This document shows positions 43,284 through 52,786 of a stretch of DNA of 64,000 nucleotides, piece after piece. Under the pieces are notes generated by a model. The model searched no databases. It worked only from the letters and a program-made list of their open reading frames with translations, and was not told the DNA's origin. A program made the translations under genes and the position numbers. This DNA comes from Carnegiea gigantea. Its lineage: Eukaryota; Streptophyta; Magnoliopsida; Caryophyllales; Cactaceae. The stretch lies in assembly GCA_029747015.1 (NCBI GenBank), contig JAKOGI010001252.1:33501-97500 (forward strand), written 5' to 3'. Positions within the stretch are counted from its first letter, which is position 1, and each line of letters begins with the position of its first letter.

Positions 43284-44752
43284 TGTTAGATTTGAGAGTA
43301 CACAAACACAAGAGGGGGGTGAATTGTGTTGGCAAATTTTCGCAGTTTCTGGGAACAAGCTTGGAACTTATTTGGACGGACTGTTTGTAACGTGCACAGA
43401 AGGTGTAAAACAGCGGAAATAAGTGAAAAGTGAGAACACAAGATTTTTACGTGAAAACACCTCGAGCCCAACCGAGGCGAAAACCACGACCTACCCCAGT
43501 AGGATTTTTCACACACTTCCACTAAACGGGCTAAATATATTACAAAGGTAACCTTCTCTGTTACAATTGCAACACACGTAACTTTCTACCCTTAGACTAG
43601 TTACACACTACGTCCAAGTCTCCCTGACTTAGACACACTCACATAATTGTCTTCCCAAGACAAATTACACGCGTCCAAAGCCTCCCTAGGTTTGGACACA
43701 CTCAACTCTCACTTTGATGAAAGAAGAGAATAAAAAAACACCTCACTTTTGTGCTTCTAGCTAAGCGAATGTAAGGTACAATTTTGCTCCTAGTATGCCA
43801 AGGAAGATGACTCAATTTTCACACACACTTTGATGGTTTTTCTGAAAATATGATTTGTATGTTAAATCCCTAGAAAAACCGTGTAAGAACTTTCTCAAAA
43901 ATATTTATGAAAACCGTGTGCAAAACCGTGTGAAGTCCTATTTTATGTGGAGGTGGAGAAGCTCCTTAAATAGTAGAGGGCAACAAGATCTTTGTGTGCT
44001 TGAGTCATAAGTATAAGATCTTTTTTCTCCTAAAAAGATTATAGGAAGTGACTTAAAATTTTCAGTAGCCAAATCCAGAAGTTTCTTATCTTCTCATTCA
44101 TATTCCAAAAATAAGAGTTTGATTTATTTTGTAAAAGATTTCCCCTAAAAGCTAGACTCAAAATCTCCACAATATATTTTCAAAAACAAAGATTAACTTA
44201 TCCTGGGTTTAATGATAACAGAAAATTTATCTCAAATAATTTCAAAAACGTCAGCCCAAGATTTGAAAAAAACTATGAAAAATCGTTTTGGCTTGAAAAC
44301 AGTCTGAACTCTGATCTCAGAACTTATCTGAGATATTGTTCTTAAAAATCATTCAAAGTAAATGTTAAATCGAGTTCTTCCAAGTGGCATATTAACAAGA
44401 ATCTAAGAAAAGAAAACCTCTGACAGACCAAGACTCTTGTTGAATCAACAGGACAGCATCTATAGGATCTTGACTTGTTACTTCAATGCTGTGGTGTTTA
44501 CTCAGAACTGTTTCCTAAGCTGTTTCTAGAGTTCTTCATGTCGTTGATGCGCTTTGAGTTCTTTGCCATTCAGCTGTTCTGAGGAACTGTTCTTAAGATC
44601 TGTTCTCGACCATGGCTAATCAAGCAATTTCAAAGTTTTCCAAACAGTACTTGGAACCTGTTCGAACAATACACTCAAGTGTATATTCTATTTGTGTTTG
44701 TTATCATCAAAATCTTACATTACATAAGGATGGGGTCAACAATTTCCCAACA
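43284..44752 (-). repeat. 3' LTR of the Sirevirus-like element (1469 bp)
   Basis: On the plus strand it starts TGTTAGATTTGAGAG and ends TTTCCCAACA, nearly identical along its length to 52787-54252. It lies next to the GAATT target duplication on the left and the polypurine tract on the right. Confidence 0.95.
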
Positions 44753-44766
44753 ATTTTTCCCTTTTT
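44753..44766 (-). other. Polypurine tract of the Sirevirus-like element
   Basis: The minus strand reads CAAAAAGGGAAAAAT directly before the 3' LTR. This purine run primes plus-strand DNA synthesis in LTR elements. The adjoining leader (44772-45267) has no coding but holds a short repeated motif, GGTCATGCCCATCT, three times. Confidence 0.8.
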
Positions 44767-45267
44767 GATGATGACAAACCAAATGACCATATTGACATAA
44801 AAGACAAAAGCAAGTTTCAGTCAAGCTAAAACGGTCATGGTCATGCCCATCTGGTCATGGTCATACCCATCTTCCCCCTTTGTGTTTCGAGAAGTCAACT
44901 GAAGTTAGGTCAAACCAAAACCATCATGGTCATGCCCATCTTCCCCTTTTTGACATCATCGAAAAAGGGTGGTCAGGTCAAACAAGAGAAGCAGGATGTT
45001 TGCAATCACCACCTCTTGGGTAATGGAGGAAAAACAACCTGCATTACACTCAAGTATATGGTACGGTAATGATATTGGCCATCCGAGTCACGCATAAACA
45101 AATAACAACAAGAAGAGAAGCATGGCACACATTACAGTAGATCCAACCAAGATTAGCAAAAACCATTGTCAGGCACAGAGCACAACCAGATAGCTAGAAA
45201 CAGTTGTTGAGAACAAGGTGGAAAATAAAGAAAGCAGAACAGGGAAGGATCAGGGGGTTGAGCTGAT

Positions 45268-46779
45268 TCAGGGTGGAGGAGAAGAGAGTTTGGCTCTGAG
45301 GACGGAGAGAATTGACATCAGATTCTCATGGCGCTTGGCATTGAGAGCCTTCTCCTCGGCAAGTGCAGCTTTAACCTCAGTGAGCTTGGTCTTCAACCGG
45401 TTTTGGTCCAGAAGCAAGGCATCAACAGAAGGCTTACTAGAGGAAGGACCAGGAACAGGGGTGAAGGGTGTTTGAGGCCCCTGTTTGGAACCAGTAGTCT
45501 CACCATTTGCAAGCTTGAACCCACAACTGATCAGGGTGCTGCTTCCTATCTCATCTGTCACTTGGACCCCTACCTTCTTCTGCAAAGAAACCCCAAAGTG
45601 CTCAAAGACTGAAGTCAGAAGAAATCCATACCCCAGGTCATGTTCTCTAGCCGTGTTTGCAATGCGGGAGATATGACTGATCATGATGGCTGGTAGGTTG
45701 ATCTGCTCTCCCCGGTCCAGGAGATCGGTAAGGCATTGATCCATTGCATCTGCAAGGTTACGCCCTTGGCCCCGGGGGATGATGTTTTTGATGATAAACC
45801 AGAAGAGCAACTGGTGACAAGGTGTCATCTCCCCTTTCTTGACTGACCTGGGTGTTTTCAACCCTGGTTGTTGACTCAACCTTTGAGTCAATTGGAGCAA
45901 TCTTTCAGCTCCGAGTACTGTCTTGTTTTCCCTTACATACACCCCAAAGCCCTCAGCAGGAACTCCTAGAATTTCTCCCAATTCCTTAGCATTGAACCGT
46001 ATCCCCTTCCTATTGACCATACTTGTCACCATTCCGTTGGTGACATTACAGTTGGCATAGAATTCAGCTAAATCAGGTACTGAACACCCTCGCTGGGTGT
46101 TTGCAAAGAGGTCTAGCCAACCTTGGGCTGTAAGCTTATCCAAGAACATCTCCAGGCCCTGTTTCTGAAAATAAGCAACTGTGACAATTTTGCCCCGTAC
46201 CACACTCTTTTGGAGAAAATGAGCTACTCGGTCTACTGTGGGCATGGTAGTTTTAGCTTTCTTGGATTGCGGTTCATCAGGCTTGGCTTTTATGGGCACC
46301 TTATTAGAAGCAGTCTTTCTCTTTGATGAGACTCTTTTGGAGGAAGGCTTCATCGATGAACCAGGGCCAGGCATCTGTTTGGAAGCAATTTCCTCAGGTT
46401 CTGATTCTTCAAGTACCTGTTCTGGCACTTGTTCTGAAACGGCTTTCCTTTTGGTTTGGGTGCTTTGGGTTTTGGCTGATGGAGATTGGGTAGATTCTTT
46501 AGTGGGTTTGGCAGAGGCTTTTGTAATAGTAGGTTCAGGTACTTGTTTTGGCTGGGAAGAGCCAGAGAGTGAACCAGAACTGTGGGTTTGAGGTCTATAA
46601 ACAAGTGTGGGAGCAGGTTTTGAAGTGGTGGTTTTAAACCGACGTCTAGGCCCCCATTCAGCTGGTTTAGTTTTCTGAAAGGGCTGAGGTTGGAGGACCT
46701 CTATGGTTGACTCAGACCCATCACTGTTAGTCTCCTCAAGGTCTTCCACTCGATCCAAATTTATGATGGGGTCATCCAT
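45268..46779 (-). CDS. Extra ORF of the Sirevirus-like element, second part (503 aa)
   Basis: Not gag or pol. Residues 30-175 are Pro/Ser/Lys-rich and basic, with repeats around VPEQVPEQVL. Residues 180-400 form a folded-looking domain with GWLDLFANTQ, DLAEFYANCNV and FNAKELGEILGVP. These resemble the plant transposon protein domain with W..F...L..EFYAN and INxxLGLP motifs. Residues 455-498 form a coiled coil. Ty1/copia enzymes do not need it. Extra 3' ORFs are known in some Sireviruses, where they were called envelope-like, but I see no signal peptide or membrane segment here. The ATG overlaps the stop of the preceding ORF as TAATG. Function unknown. Confidence 0.8.
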   Translation of the reverse strand: MDDPIINLDRVEDLEETNSDGSESTIEVLQPQPFQKTKPAEWGPRRRFKTTTSKPAPTLVYRPQTHSSGSLSGSSQPKQVPEPTITKASAKPTKESTQSPSAKTQSTQTKRKAVSEQVPEQVLEESEPEEIASKQMPGPGSSMKPSSKRVSSKRKTASNKVPIKAKPDEPQSKKAKTTMPTVDRVAHFLQKSVVRGKIVTVAYFQKQGLEMFLDKLTAQGWLDLFANTQRGCSVPDLAEFYANCNVTNGMVTSMVNRKGIRFNAKELGEILGVPAEGFGVYVRENKTVLGAERLLQLTQRLSQQPGLKTPRSVKKGEMTPCHQLLFWFIIKNIIPRGQGRNLADAMDQCLTDLLDRGEQINLPAIMISHISRIANTAREHDLGYGFLLTSVFEHFGVSLQKKVGVQVTDEIGSSTLISCGFKLANGETTGSKQGPQTPFTPVPGPSSSKPSVDALLLDQNRLKTKLTEVKAALAEEKALNAKRHENLMSILSVLRAKLSSPPP

Positions 46780-47381
46780 TATATCAAAGAAGACAGGGGC
46801 AGACCCTGTTCGGGCTTTCCCCAGTTCAGGAAAGGTTCAGACGCTGTTCGTGCCGTGTCCACTTCAGGAACATCATCAGATTCAGCCAGACCCTCATTGG
46901 TTTCAAAGACATCCTTAGACCCAGTCGGTTTCACACTGGGGTCAAACAACACCAAGTCCCATCCAAATACCGGTGGAACATCGTCCAATTCCATCCCCAT
47001 CGTTCGCAAGTCCAAACACTTCAAAAAGCCAGAGATTGTAGAGTAAATGGGCAAAGGGGGTAGAGAATTAAACCCCGTACCTCTGATTTGTGCAGTCGCG
47101 GCCGCCGCGGACAGGGGTAGAGAAGTGGGTGTTGGTGGTGACGCCATGCATGAGCGCTTTGAGACTAGAGCTTGAGATATGGTGGTGCTGCGTTTCTCAG
47201 TGGTGAAGGAGCTGCTGCCGGAGTTCGCCATTGATGGTGAAGAGAAGCTCGAGTTTTTTGAGAGATTAGGGTTTAGGATTTGAGAGAGAAAGAGAGAGCG
47301 AAATTGAGAGGGTTTTGGTAAGCGACGTGAGCAGCCAAGGAAGTTAAGGAGGTACTGGCTTTCAACCGAAAAGAGTAGCAT
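46779..47381 (-). CDS. Extra ORF of the Sirevirus-like element, first part (200 aa; internal start at 47231)
   Basis: The first 50 residues look like read-through of leader. MANSGSSSFTTEKRS at 47231 is the more likely start. The protein is Ser/Thr/Pro-rich, with LPPLPIYSTISGFLKCLDL and then GMELDDVPPVFGWDLVLFDP, and an acidic end. It stops as TAA within TAATG, and the next ORF starts on that ATG in another frame. Either one ORF of about 650 codons has suffered a one-base frameshift, or the two are made by stop-and-restart. No catalytic motif was recognised. A gap of about 290 nt separates it from the end of RNase H. Confidence 0.7.
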   Translation of the reverse strand: MLLFSVESQYLLNFLGCSRRLPKPSQFRSLFLSQILNPNLSKNSSFSSPSMANSGSSSFTTEKRSTTISQALVSKRSCMASPPTPTSLPLSAAAATAQIRGTGFNSLPPLPIYSTISGFLKCLDLRTMGMELDDVPPVFGWDLVLFDPSVKPTGSKDVFETNEGLAESDDVPEVDTARTASEPFLNWGKPEQGLPLSSLI

Positions 47382-47671
47382 TAAGTCTCCCAGTCACGCA
47401 CTTTTCAAAAAATCAACAACTGAATTAACTACCTGATTCGCACAGAGTGACAAATAGTGGCCACGCCTGTTCTTGGTGCTTGTTTCTACAGTCAGTTGTT
47501 TGGTAATATGGGACAATAAGGGCAATATCATCAGAACTCAACGAGTGTCAACAAGCTGTATTCCACACATGTGCTAAATATAGCACCAAGTTTGACTGCA
47601 ATCAATAATTTTAACAAACTTGACCTGAAAAGTCCTTTAACTAGACAAGCATTGGGGTTAATTAAGCATTC

Positions 47672-49114
47672 TCAAGTCATTTTAATTAGACCCAGTTCCA
47701 ATCTGTTCTTCTCAAACTGTTCTCTACTTAGTGCCTTGGTGAAAATACCAACAATTTGTTTATTAGTGGCATAGAAATTCATTAAAACCAAGCCTTTTTC
47801 AACATTGTCTCTCAAAAAGTGATAACGAATGTCAATATGTTTAGTCCTTTTATATTGACAAGGGTTTTTAGAAATATTAATTACACTTTTATTATCACAA
47901 AATATGGGAATGCATCCCGTGTCAACACAAAAATCTTTGAGTTGTTGCCTTATCCACAATAATTGAGTACAACAAGAAGCAGCTGCAACATATTCAGCTT
48001 CTGCTGTGGACATGGCAACTGAGTGTTGTTTCTTGGTTGCCCAAGATACCAAACAAGGTCCAAGGAAGTGAGCCATACCTGAGGTGCTTTTTCTATCAAC
48101 CAAGAAACCTGCATCGTCAGCATCAGCATATCCAACAAGGTCAAAGTTGCATCCTCTAGGATACCATAAAGCCAAATCAGGTGTATATTTTAGATATCTA
48201 AGAATCCGTTTAACAGCCTTTAAATGTGATTCTTTAGGCTTAGACTGAAAACGGGCACACAAACCCACACTGAAAACAATATCAGGTCTACTAGCAGTTA
48301 GGTAAAGAAGCGACCCTATCATGCCCCTATAGAATTTCTCCTCAACTGAAGGAGAGATGGGAGTATCAATGGGCTTGGTTGATTCTATTCCAAACCACTT
48401 AAGTAATTCCTTGACATATTTTTGTTGATGGATCATGGTGCTGTTTGAAGTTTGCTTGATTTGCAAGCCTAAGAAAAAATTAAGCTCACCCATCATGCTC
48501 ATTTCAAACTCACTCCTCATCATTTTTGAAAACTCTTCATATAAATCATTGATTGTTGCACCAAATATAATGTCATCAACATATACTTGGACAATCAACA
48601 AATGTTTCCCCTTAGATTTTAGAAACAGGGTATTATCAACCTTGCCTCTTCTAAAATCATTTTCCAATAAAAAGTTTGACAAACGTTCATACCAAGCTCT
48701 AGGAGCTTGTTTTAGATCATAAAGCGCTTTATCAAGTTTAAAAACATGGTTGGGAAATTCTTTGCTTTCAAAACCAGGGGGTTGCATCACATACACCTCC
48801 TCTTTAAGGTATCCATTAAGGAATGCACTTTTGACATTCATCTGATATAATTTGATCTCCATGTGGGCTGCAAAAGCTATCAAGATTCGAATGGCCTCAA
48901 TCCTTACAACAGGTGTAAAGGTTTCTTCATAATCAATGCTCTCTTCTTGGTTGTACCCTTGAACCACCAGTCGGGCCTTGTTTTTGGTGACTGTTCCGAA
49001 CTCATCAAGCTTGTTTCGGAACACCCACTTAGTGCCAATGATTGATCTGTCTTCCGGCTGAGGTACAAGATGCCACACCTTGTTCCTTTCAAACTGATGA
49101 AGCTCCTCTTGCAT
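47672..49114 (-). CDS. Sirevirus-like pol: reverse transcriptase and RNase H (480 aa frame)
   Basis: Reverse transcriptase occupies about residues 1-235: GTKWVFRNKLDEFG, YNQEESIDYEETFTPV, QMNVKSAFLNG and QVYVDDIIFG with the catalytic YVDD at 178-181. The first catalytic aspartate, normally in QMDVKSAFLNG, is asparagine (residue 93, codon 48836-48838). RNase H follows with GYADADDAGFLVDRKSTSG, MSTAEAEYVAAA and CDNKSVINISKNP. It ends LGLIKMT with TGA. The frame is the same as that of the integrase ORF upstream, separated by a single TAA at 49145. It copies RNA to DNA in the particle, but the Asp to Asn change should abolish this. Confidence 0.92.
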   Translation of the reverse strand: MQEELHQFERNKVWHLVPQPEDRSIIGTKWVFRNKLDEFGTVTKNKARLVVQGYNQEESIDYEETFTPVVRIEAIRILIAFAAHMEIKLYQMNVKSAFLNGYLKEEVYVMQPPGFESKEFPNHVFKLDKALYDLKQAPRAWYERLSNFLLENDFRRGKVDNTLFLKSKGKHLLIVQVYVDDIIFGATINDLYEEFSKMMRSEFEMSMMGELNFFLGLQIKQTSNSTMIHQQKYVKELLKWFGIESTKPIDTPISPSVEEKFYRGMIGSLLYLTASRPDIVFSVGLCARFQSKPKESHLKAVKRILRYLKYTPDLALWYPRGCNFDLVGYADADDAGFLVDRKSTSGMAHFLGPCLVSWATKKQHSVAMSTAEAEYVAAASCCTQLLWIRQQLKDFCVDTGCIPIFCDNKSVINISKNPCQYKRTKHIDIRYHFLRDNVEKGLVLMNFYATNKQIVGIFTKALSREQFEKNRLELGLIKMT

Positions 49115-49144
49115 TGCTGTAACCCAATCTGAATCTGCAAGAGC

Positions 49145-50509
49145 TTAATTAACATTTTTAGGCTCAATATTAGAGAGAAAAGCATAAAAAGCACAGATAT
49201 TTTTAAGCTTGGATCTTGTTTGCACTCCTGTATTTATGTCAGACAAGATTTGATCAAGGGGGTGCGAACTTTGGTGCTTCCATGGTCGTGGAGTAAGAGA
49301 GTCCACAGACACGCTTTCTACTCTTCCTGGAATACTCGGTGGAACAGGTTCTGGAACTGTTTTCGAGCCTGTTCTGGAGCCTATTTCTGAGCCAGTTCTG
49401 AAAGAATTGGGCTGGTTTTGTTTCAAACTAGGTTCCGCAGTGCTTCCCCCGGTCTGATTCGAACCTTGCCCTCCTTCCAAGGAAACAGCTCCCTGTCCTG
49501 TTCCATCCTCGGAACTCTTACCTTTCTCATGTGTAAGCAATGAGTCTTTTCTAGCAAGTCCCAGTTCAAACTCTGCATCCTGTGCATCATCCTCAACAAG
49601 AGAGTTAGTTTCATCAAATAGCACATGCACACTCTCCTCAACACACAAAGTTCGTTTATTAAACACTTTGTATGCTTTACTGTGTGAGGAGTAGCCAAGA
49701 AATATCGCCTCATCACTCCTTGGATCAAATTTTCCTAAGACATCCTTCCCATTATTATGCACAAAACATTTACAACCAAATACTCTCAAATGCATAAGAT
49801 TGGGTTTTCTACCTTTGAGAAGCTCATAAGGAGTTTTGTTTAGAATGAGTCTGATCATGCATCTATTTATAATGTAGCATGATGTGTTCAAGGCTTCGGC
49901 CCAAAAATTTCTAGGAAGACCACTAGCAACAAGCATTGTTCTAGTCATGTCTTCTAGAGTCCGATTTTTTCGCTCTACCACCCCATTCTGCTGGGGTGTT
50001 CTTGGGGCTGAAAAGTTATGATTCACACCATGCTCATTACAATAGTCAATAAAGCTTGAATTTTCAAATTCTGTACCATGATCAGACCTTAGGCAAACCA
50101 ATAAGTATCCTACTCTCTTTTCAACCTTTTTAAGAAACGCAAGAAATTGTTCAAATGTTTCATCCTTCGAAGCCAAAAACAAGGTCCATGTGAAATAAGA
50201 GTAATCATCCACTATCACAAGCACATACCTCTTTCCACCTCGACTTGTGATCCTCATAGGACCACACAAATCTACATGTAGCATCTCAAGAGGTCGGGTA
50301 GTGCTAACACAGTTTTTCCGTTTAAAAGAAGTTTTGACTTGTTTACCCCTGGCACAAGCGTCACATACCTTGTCATCATTGAATTTGATGGGAGGTAGGC
50401 CGACTACTAGGTCTTTAGTGACAAGTTTATTCAAGAGTGAGAGACTCGCATAGCCTAGTCTCTTGTGCCAAAGCATGACATCATTATTTAAAGCACTTAA
50501 ACAAGTCAA
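49145..50509 (-). CDS. Sirevirus-like pol: integrase (454 aa frame)
   Basis: The GAG-pre-integrase zinc region starts LWHKRLGYASLSLL. The second zinc histidine of the HHCC finger is tyrosine (Y20), and the cysteines CDAC are kept. The catalytic core has MLHVDLCGP (Asp), CLRSDHGTEFE (Asp) and QNGVVERKNRTLE (Glu), so the D,D,E triad is intact. The C-terminal part has HVLFDETNS and a Gly/Ser/Glu/Pro-rich linker to reverse transcriptase. It is flanked by single in-frame stops: one at 50516-50518 before it and one (TAA at 49145-49147) after it. Without these, protease to RNase H would be one frame. Confidence 0.92.
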   Translation of the reverse strand: MTCLSALNNDVMLWHKRLGYASLSLLNKLVTKDLVVGLPPIKFNDDKVCDACARGKQVKTSFKRKNCVSTTRPLEMLHVDLCGPMRITSRGGKRYVLVIVDDYSYFTWTLFLASKDETFEQFLAFLKKVEKRVGYLLVCLRSDHGTEFENSSFIDYCNEHGVNHNFSAPRTPQQNGVVERKNRTLEDMTRTMLVASGLPRNFWAEALNTSCYIINRCMIRLILNKTPYELLKGRKPNLMHLRVFGCKCFVHNNGKDVLGKFDPRSDEAIFLGYSSHSKAYKVFNKRTLCVEESVHVLFDETNSLVEDDAQDAEFELGLARKDSLLTHEKGKSSEDGTGQGAVSLEGGQGSNQTGGSTAEPSLKQNQPNSFRTGSEIGSRTGSKTVPEPVPPSIPGRVESVSVDSLTPRPWKHQSSHPLDQILSDINTGVQTRSKLKNICAFYAFLSNIEPKNVN

Positions 50510-50515
50510 ATTGTT

Positions 50516-50920
50516 TTAGGGAAGTGAGAGAATACTTACTTTATACACATTTTTGTGTCGTTTCCCCCTTAACACAACATCTCCTGTGTTGATATTGACA
50601 ACCAAGCATTGTTTTGAAGAAAACACTACTAGGTTGTCTTTATCACACAGTTGGGACACGCTGAGTAGGTTATGTTGTAAACCATCCACCAGATATACAT
50701 TGTCAATTGAATGGGGGAGTGACTCACCTATCTTACCTATACCGGCAATTGTCCCTGATTTACCGTTTCCAAATGCCACACTCCCTCCATCAGAGGCTGT
50801 AAGTGAGAGGAAGTTTGATTTTTCACCAGTCATATGCCGTGAACAACCGCTATCCACATACCACAATTGGTTGTTTGCTGAGTTGTTTGCTCGGTTGTTC
50901 CCCCTCACTTTAGCCTGCAA
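50516..50920 (-). CDS. Sirevirus-like pol: protease (134 aa frame)
   Basis: It contains the aspartic protease site WYVDSGCSRHMTG with DSG intact, and VYLVDGLQHNLLSVSQLCDK downstream, standard for Copia protease. It cuts the gag-pol polyprotein. The frame is open upstream to a TAA near 50931, and ends at a TAA where a Gln codon is likely in relatives. Between it and the gag extension (50921-51200) lies another zinc knuckle (CFHCGKTGHYQYTC at about 51065-51105) and WVPKTNP, interrupted by two stops. Confidence 0.88.
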   Translation of the reverse strand: MQAKVRGNNRANNSANNQLWYVDSGCSRHMTGEKSNFLSLTASDGGSVAFGNGKSGTIAGIGKIGESLPHSIDNVYLVDGLQHNLLSVSQLCDKDNLVVFSSKQCLVVNINTGDVVLRGKRHKNVYKVSILSLP

Positions 50921-51200
50921 AACAAATTAGGGGTTAGTTTTAGGAACCCAGATCTACTTGGGTCCCATTCTTTTTGAAGTGCAAATCTCATCTTTTCTAA
51001 CCCACATTTGTTTTATATGAATCAAGTTCTTTTCCATGGCATACCTTCTTATAGGACAAGTGTACTGATAATGCCCTGTTTTACCACAATGAAAACACAC
51101 AATATTTTCTGGTAATCCTACATATTTTATTAATAGGGTAATCAGTGCGCTTAGTCACAAAGCCTAATCCTCTTTTGCCATGGTTACAGTGAGTGTTCAG

Positions 51201-51749
51201 CTAATTCAGTGCCTGTGAGGACCTGTTCCAGCGCTTGTTTGCAGCAAGGTCTAATTCTACTTGTTTTATCTTTTCAAGCAATTTACTGTTCTCAACAAGT
51301 AGGGATTCACCCTTCTGTTTCAGTTCAAGAGACTCATTTTCAAGCTTAGTAAGGTCAGAAACAAAGGCTTCTTCTTTCATGCTTAAGGTCTCTTTGGATT
51401 TATTGAGGTCTTCATGCAAAACAATATTCTTCATATCAGTTTCAATTTTTTCATTTTTAAGAATTTTGTTTTCATACTCTAATTCTCTAATATCCCTTTT
51501 TAGCTCAGAACATGTATCCTTTAACATGCAATTTTCAGAATTAATAGCATCACACTCATCCATCAAGGTAAATAATAACTCTTGAAGTTTTGCTTTATTT
51601 AGACCACGTACGTTATTCTTAAGCTGGGCTAGGCTGTCTATAGGCTCATCGTCTGAGTCAGAATCACTTCTGGCCATAAGAGCTACAGCAGCTTTATCTT
51701 CTTCAGTCCCTTCCTCGTCCTCGGTAGATACTCCCCAAGCCGCGAGCAT
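51201..51749 (-). CDS. Sirevirus-like gag extension: acidic plus coiled-coil region (182 aa frame)
   Basis: It starts MLAAWGVSTEDEEGTEEDKA and passes through an acidic Ser/Asp stretch (ARSDSDSDDEPIDSLAQL) into a long heptad-rich helix (about residues 55-165, many Leu, Glu and Lys), ending RWNRSSQALN. Long gag extensions with coiled coils after the zinc knuckle are a feature of Sireviruses. They may serve in particle assembly, though no direct evidence is in the sequence. The frame is broken from the preceding gag part near 51780. Confidence 0.85.
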   Translation of the reverse strand: MLAAWGVSTEDEEGTEEDKAAVALMARSDSDSDDEPIDSLAQLKNNVRGLNKAKLQELLFTLMDECDAINSENCMLKDTCSELKRDIRELEYENKILKNEKIETDMKNIVLHEDLNKSKETLSMKEEAFVSDLTKLENESLELKQKGESLLVENSKLLEKIKQVELDLAANKRWNRSSQALN

Positions 51750-51797
51750 TGCCCTTGAGAACCGCCAGGCTGAACTGTTTCCAACCTGTTTTCTGTC

Positions 51798-52220
51798 CTA
51801 TTTCCTGGACTGTTCGGGCTCTTGTTCCTCTTTCAGCAAGGGGCAGTTTTTCACAATGTGATCATGTTTACCACATTTGAAACATCCAATGAACTGTTCC
51901 CGGTCATTGTTTCTGGGCTTGCGGAGGTTCTTCTTTTTGTTGTTCTCTTTGACCTTTTTGAAGAACTTCTTGAATCTTTGGGTGATCATGGCCAGTTCTT
52001 CTTCATCAAGGTCCGAACCATCCTCTTCCAAAGCCTTTAGAGCAAGGCCTCGGTCTTTCTTGGTCTCCTCTTTCAGTTGAGAGCTTCTTCTAAGCTCATA
52101 AGTTTGGAGATTACTAATAAGCTCGTCCAAGGTGATTTTATTCACATCCTTGGCTTCTTGGATGGCCGTGACTTTGGCCTCCCATGACTGTGGCAAAAAT
52201 CGTAGGATTTTCCTCACCAA
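51798..52220 (-). CDS. Sirevirus-like gag, second part with zinc knuckle (140 aa frame)
   Basis: It reads MVRKILRFLPQSWEAKVTAI, ITLDELISNLQTYELR, a basic stretch, and then the CCHC zinc knuckle CFKCGKHDHIVKNC for RNA binding. It is in the same frame as the gag N-terminus at 52730-52284, interrupted only by one TAG at 52284, and the codons between the stop and this Met are open too. The two therefore form one gag with a nonsense change. Confidence 0.9.
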   Translation of the reverse strand: MVRKILRFLPQSWEAKVTAIQEAKDVNKITLDELISNLQTYELRRSSQLKEETKKDRGLALKALEEDGSDLDEEELAMITQRFKKFFKKVKENNKKKNLRKPRNNDREQFIGCFKCGKHDHIVKNCPLLKEEQEPEQSRK

Positions 52221-52283
52221 CTCCTCGGTGGTGAAGGACTTTCCTAATAATTTTAGCTCATTAGGGACATGGGTGAAACGGGT

Positions 52284-52730
52284 CTACATCTCCATCACCG
52301 TTTCTTTATCACCCATCTCAAACAGTTCATATTTTCTCATAAGAAGCTCAATTCTCGATTGTTTTACCTGATTTGTACCTTCGTGAGCTACTTGCAAGGC
52401 ATCCCTTTCTTTGGCTGACTCGCATTTGGAAATGCGAGTATACTCATCAGGACCAAGACCAAAATACAAGAGTTTTTTGACCTTTGCATTCTTTTCCATC
52501 ATCTTGAAATCTTCGGAATTGAACTCTTCAGGCTTTTTGTGAACTTTGCTTCCATCTTTGATCACTTTTGTGGGAATGAGTGGTCTACTCTTGATAAGCA
52601 TCCATAACTCGTAGTCCTCAGCTTGAATGTGGTTTTCCATTCGCTTCTTCCACCAACTATAATGTTGACCATTAAAATATGGTGGTCGAGTTATGGATTG
52701 CCCCTCAAGCATGCCATGTGGTGTACTCAT
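52284..52730 (-). CDS. Sirevirus-like gag, N-terminal part (148 aa frame)
   Basis: It starts MSTPHGMLEGQSITRPPYFN with WWKKRMENHIQAEDYELWML, and continues through KKLLYFGLGPDEYTRI and RIELLMRKYELFEMGDKETV to a TAG. This is the DUF4219/UBN2 gag type. The ATG is 42 bases inside the primer site. The same start is seen in the partial element at 1-187, which supports the choice. It forms the virus-like particle with the following part. Confidence 0.92.
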   Translation of the reverse strand: MSTPHGMLEGQSITRPPYFNGQHYSWWKKRMENHIQAEDYELWMLIKSRPLIPTKVIKDGSKVHKKPEEFNSEDFKMMEKNAKVKKLLYFGLGPDEYTRISKCESAKERDALQVAHEGTNQVKQSRIELLMRKYELFEMGDKETVMEM

Positions 52731-52770
52731 GTTTAGGATCTCTCAAGATGTTAATCTTTTAGACGAGAAC

Positions 52771-52784
52771 CTGCTCTGATACCA
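52771..52784 (-). other. Primer-binding site (initiator tRNA-Met) of the Sirevirus-like element
   Basis: The minus strand reads TGGTATCAGAGCAG, two bases inside the 5' LTR end at 52787. It is complementary to the plant initiator tRNA-Met 3' end. Confidence 0.92.
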
Positions 52785-52786
52785 CT

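Noticed and set aside
45328..46604. Overlapping frames on both strands (e.g. 46238-46591 plus, 46350-46604 minus)
   Set aside because: They are shadows of the 503-codon ORF in other frames and have skewed, repeat-driven composition.
43284..47381. Envelope gene of a retrovirus-like element
   Set aside because: The extra ORFs lack a signal peptide, transmembrane segment and cleavage site. Calling them envelope is not supported by this sequence.
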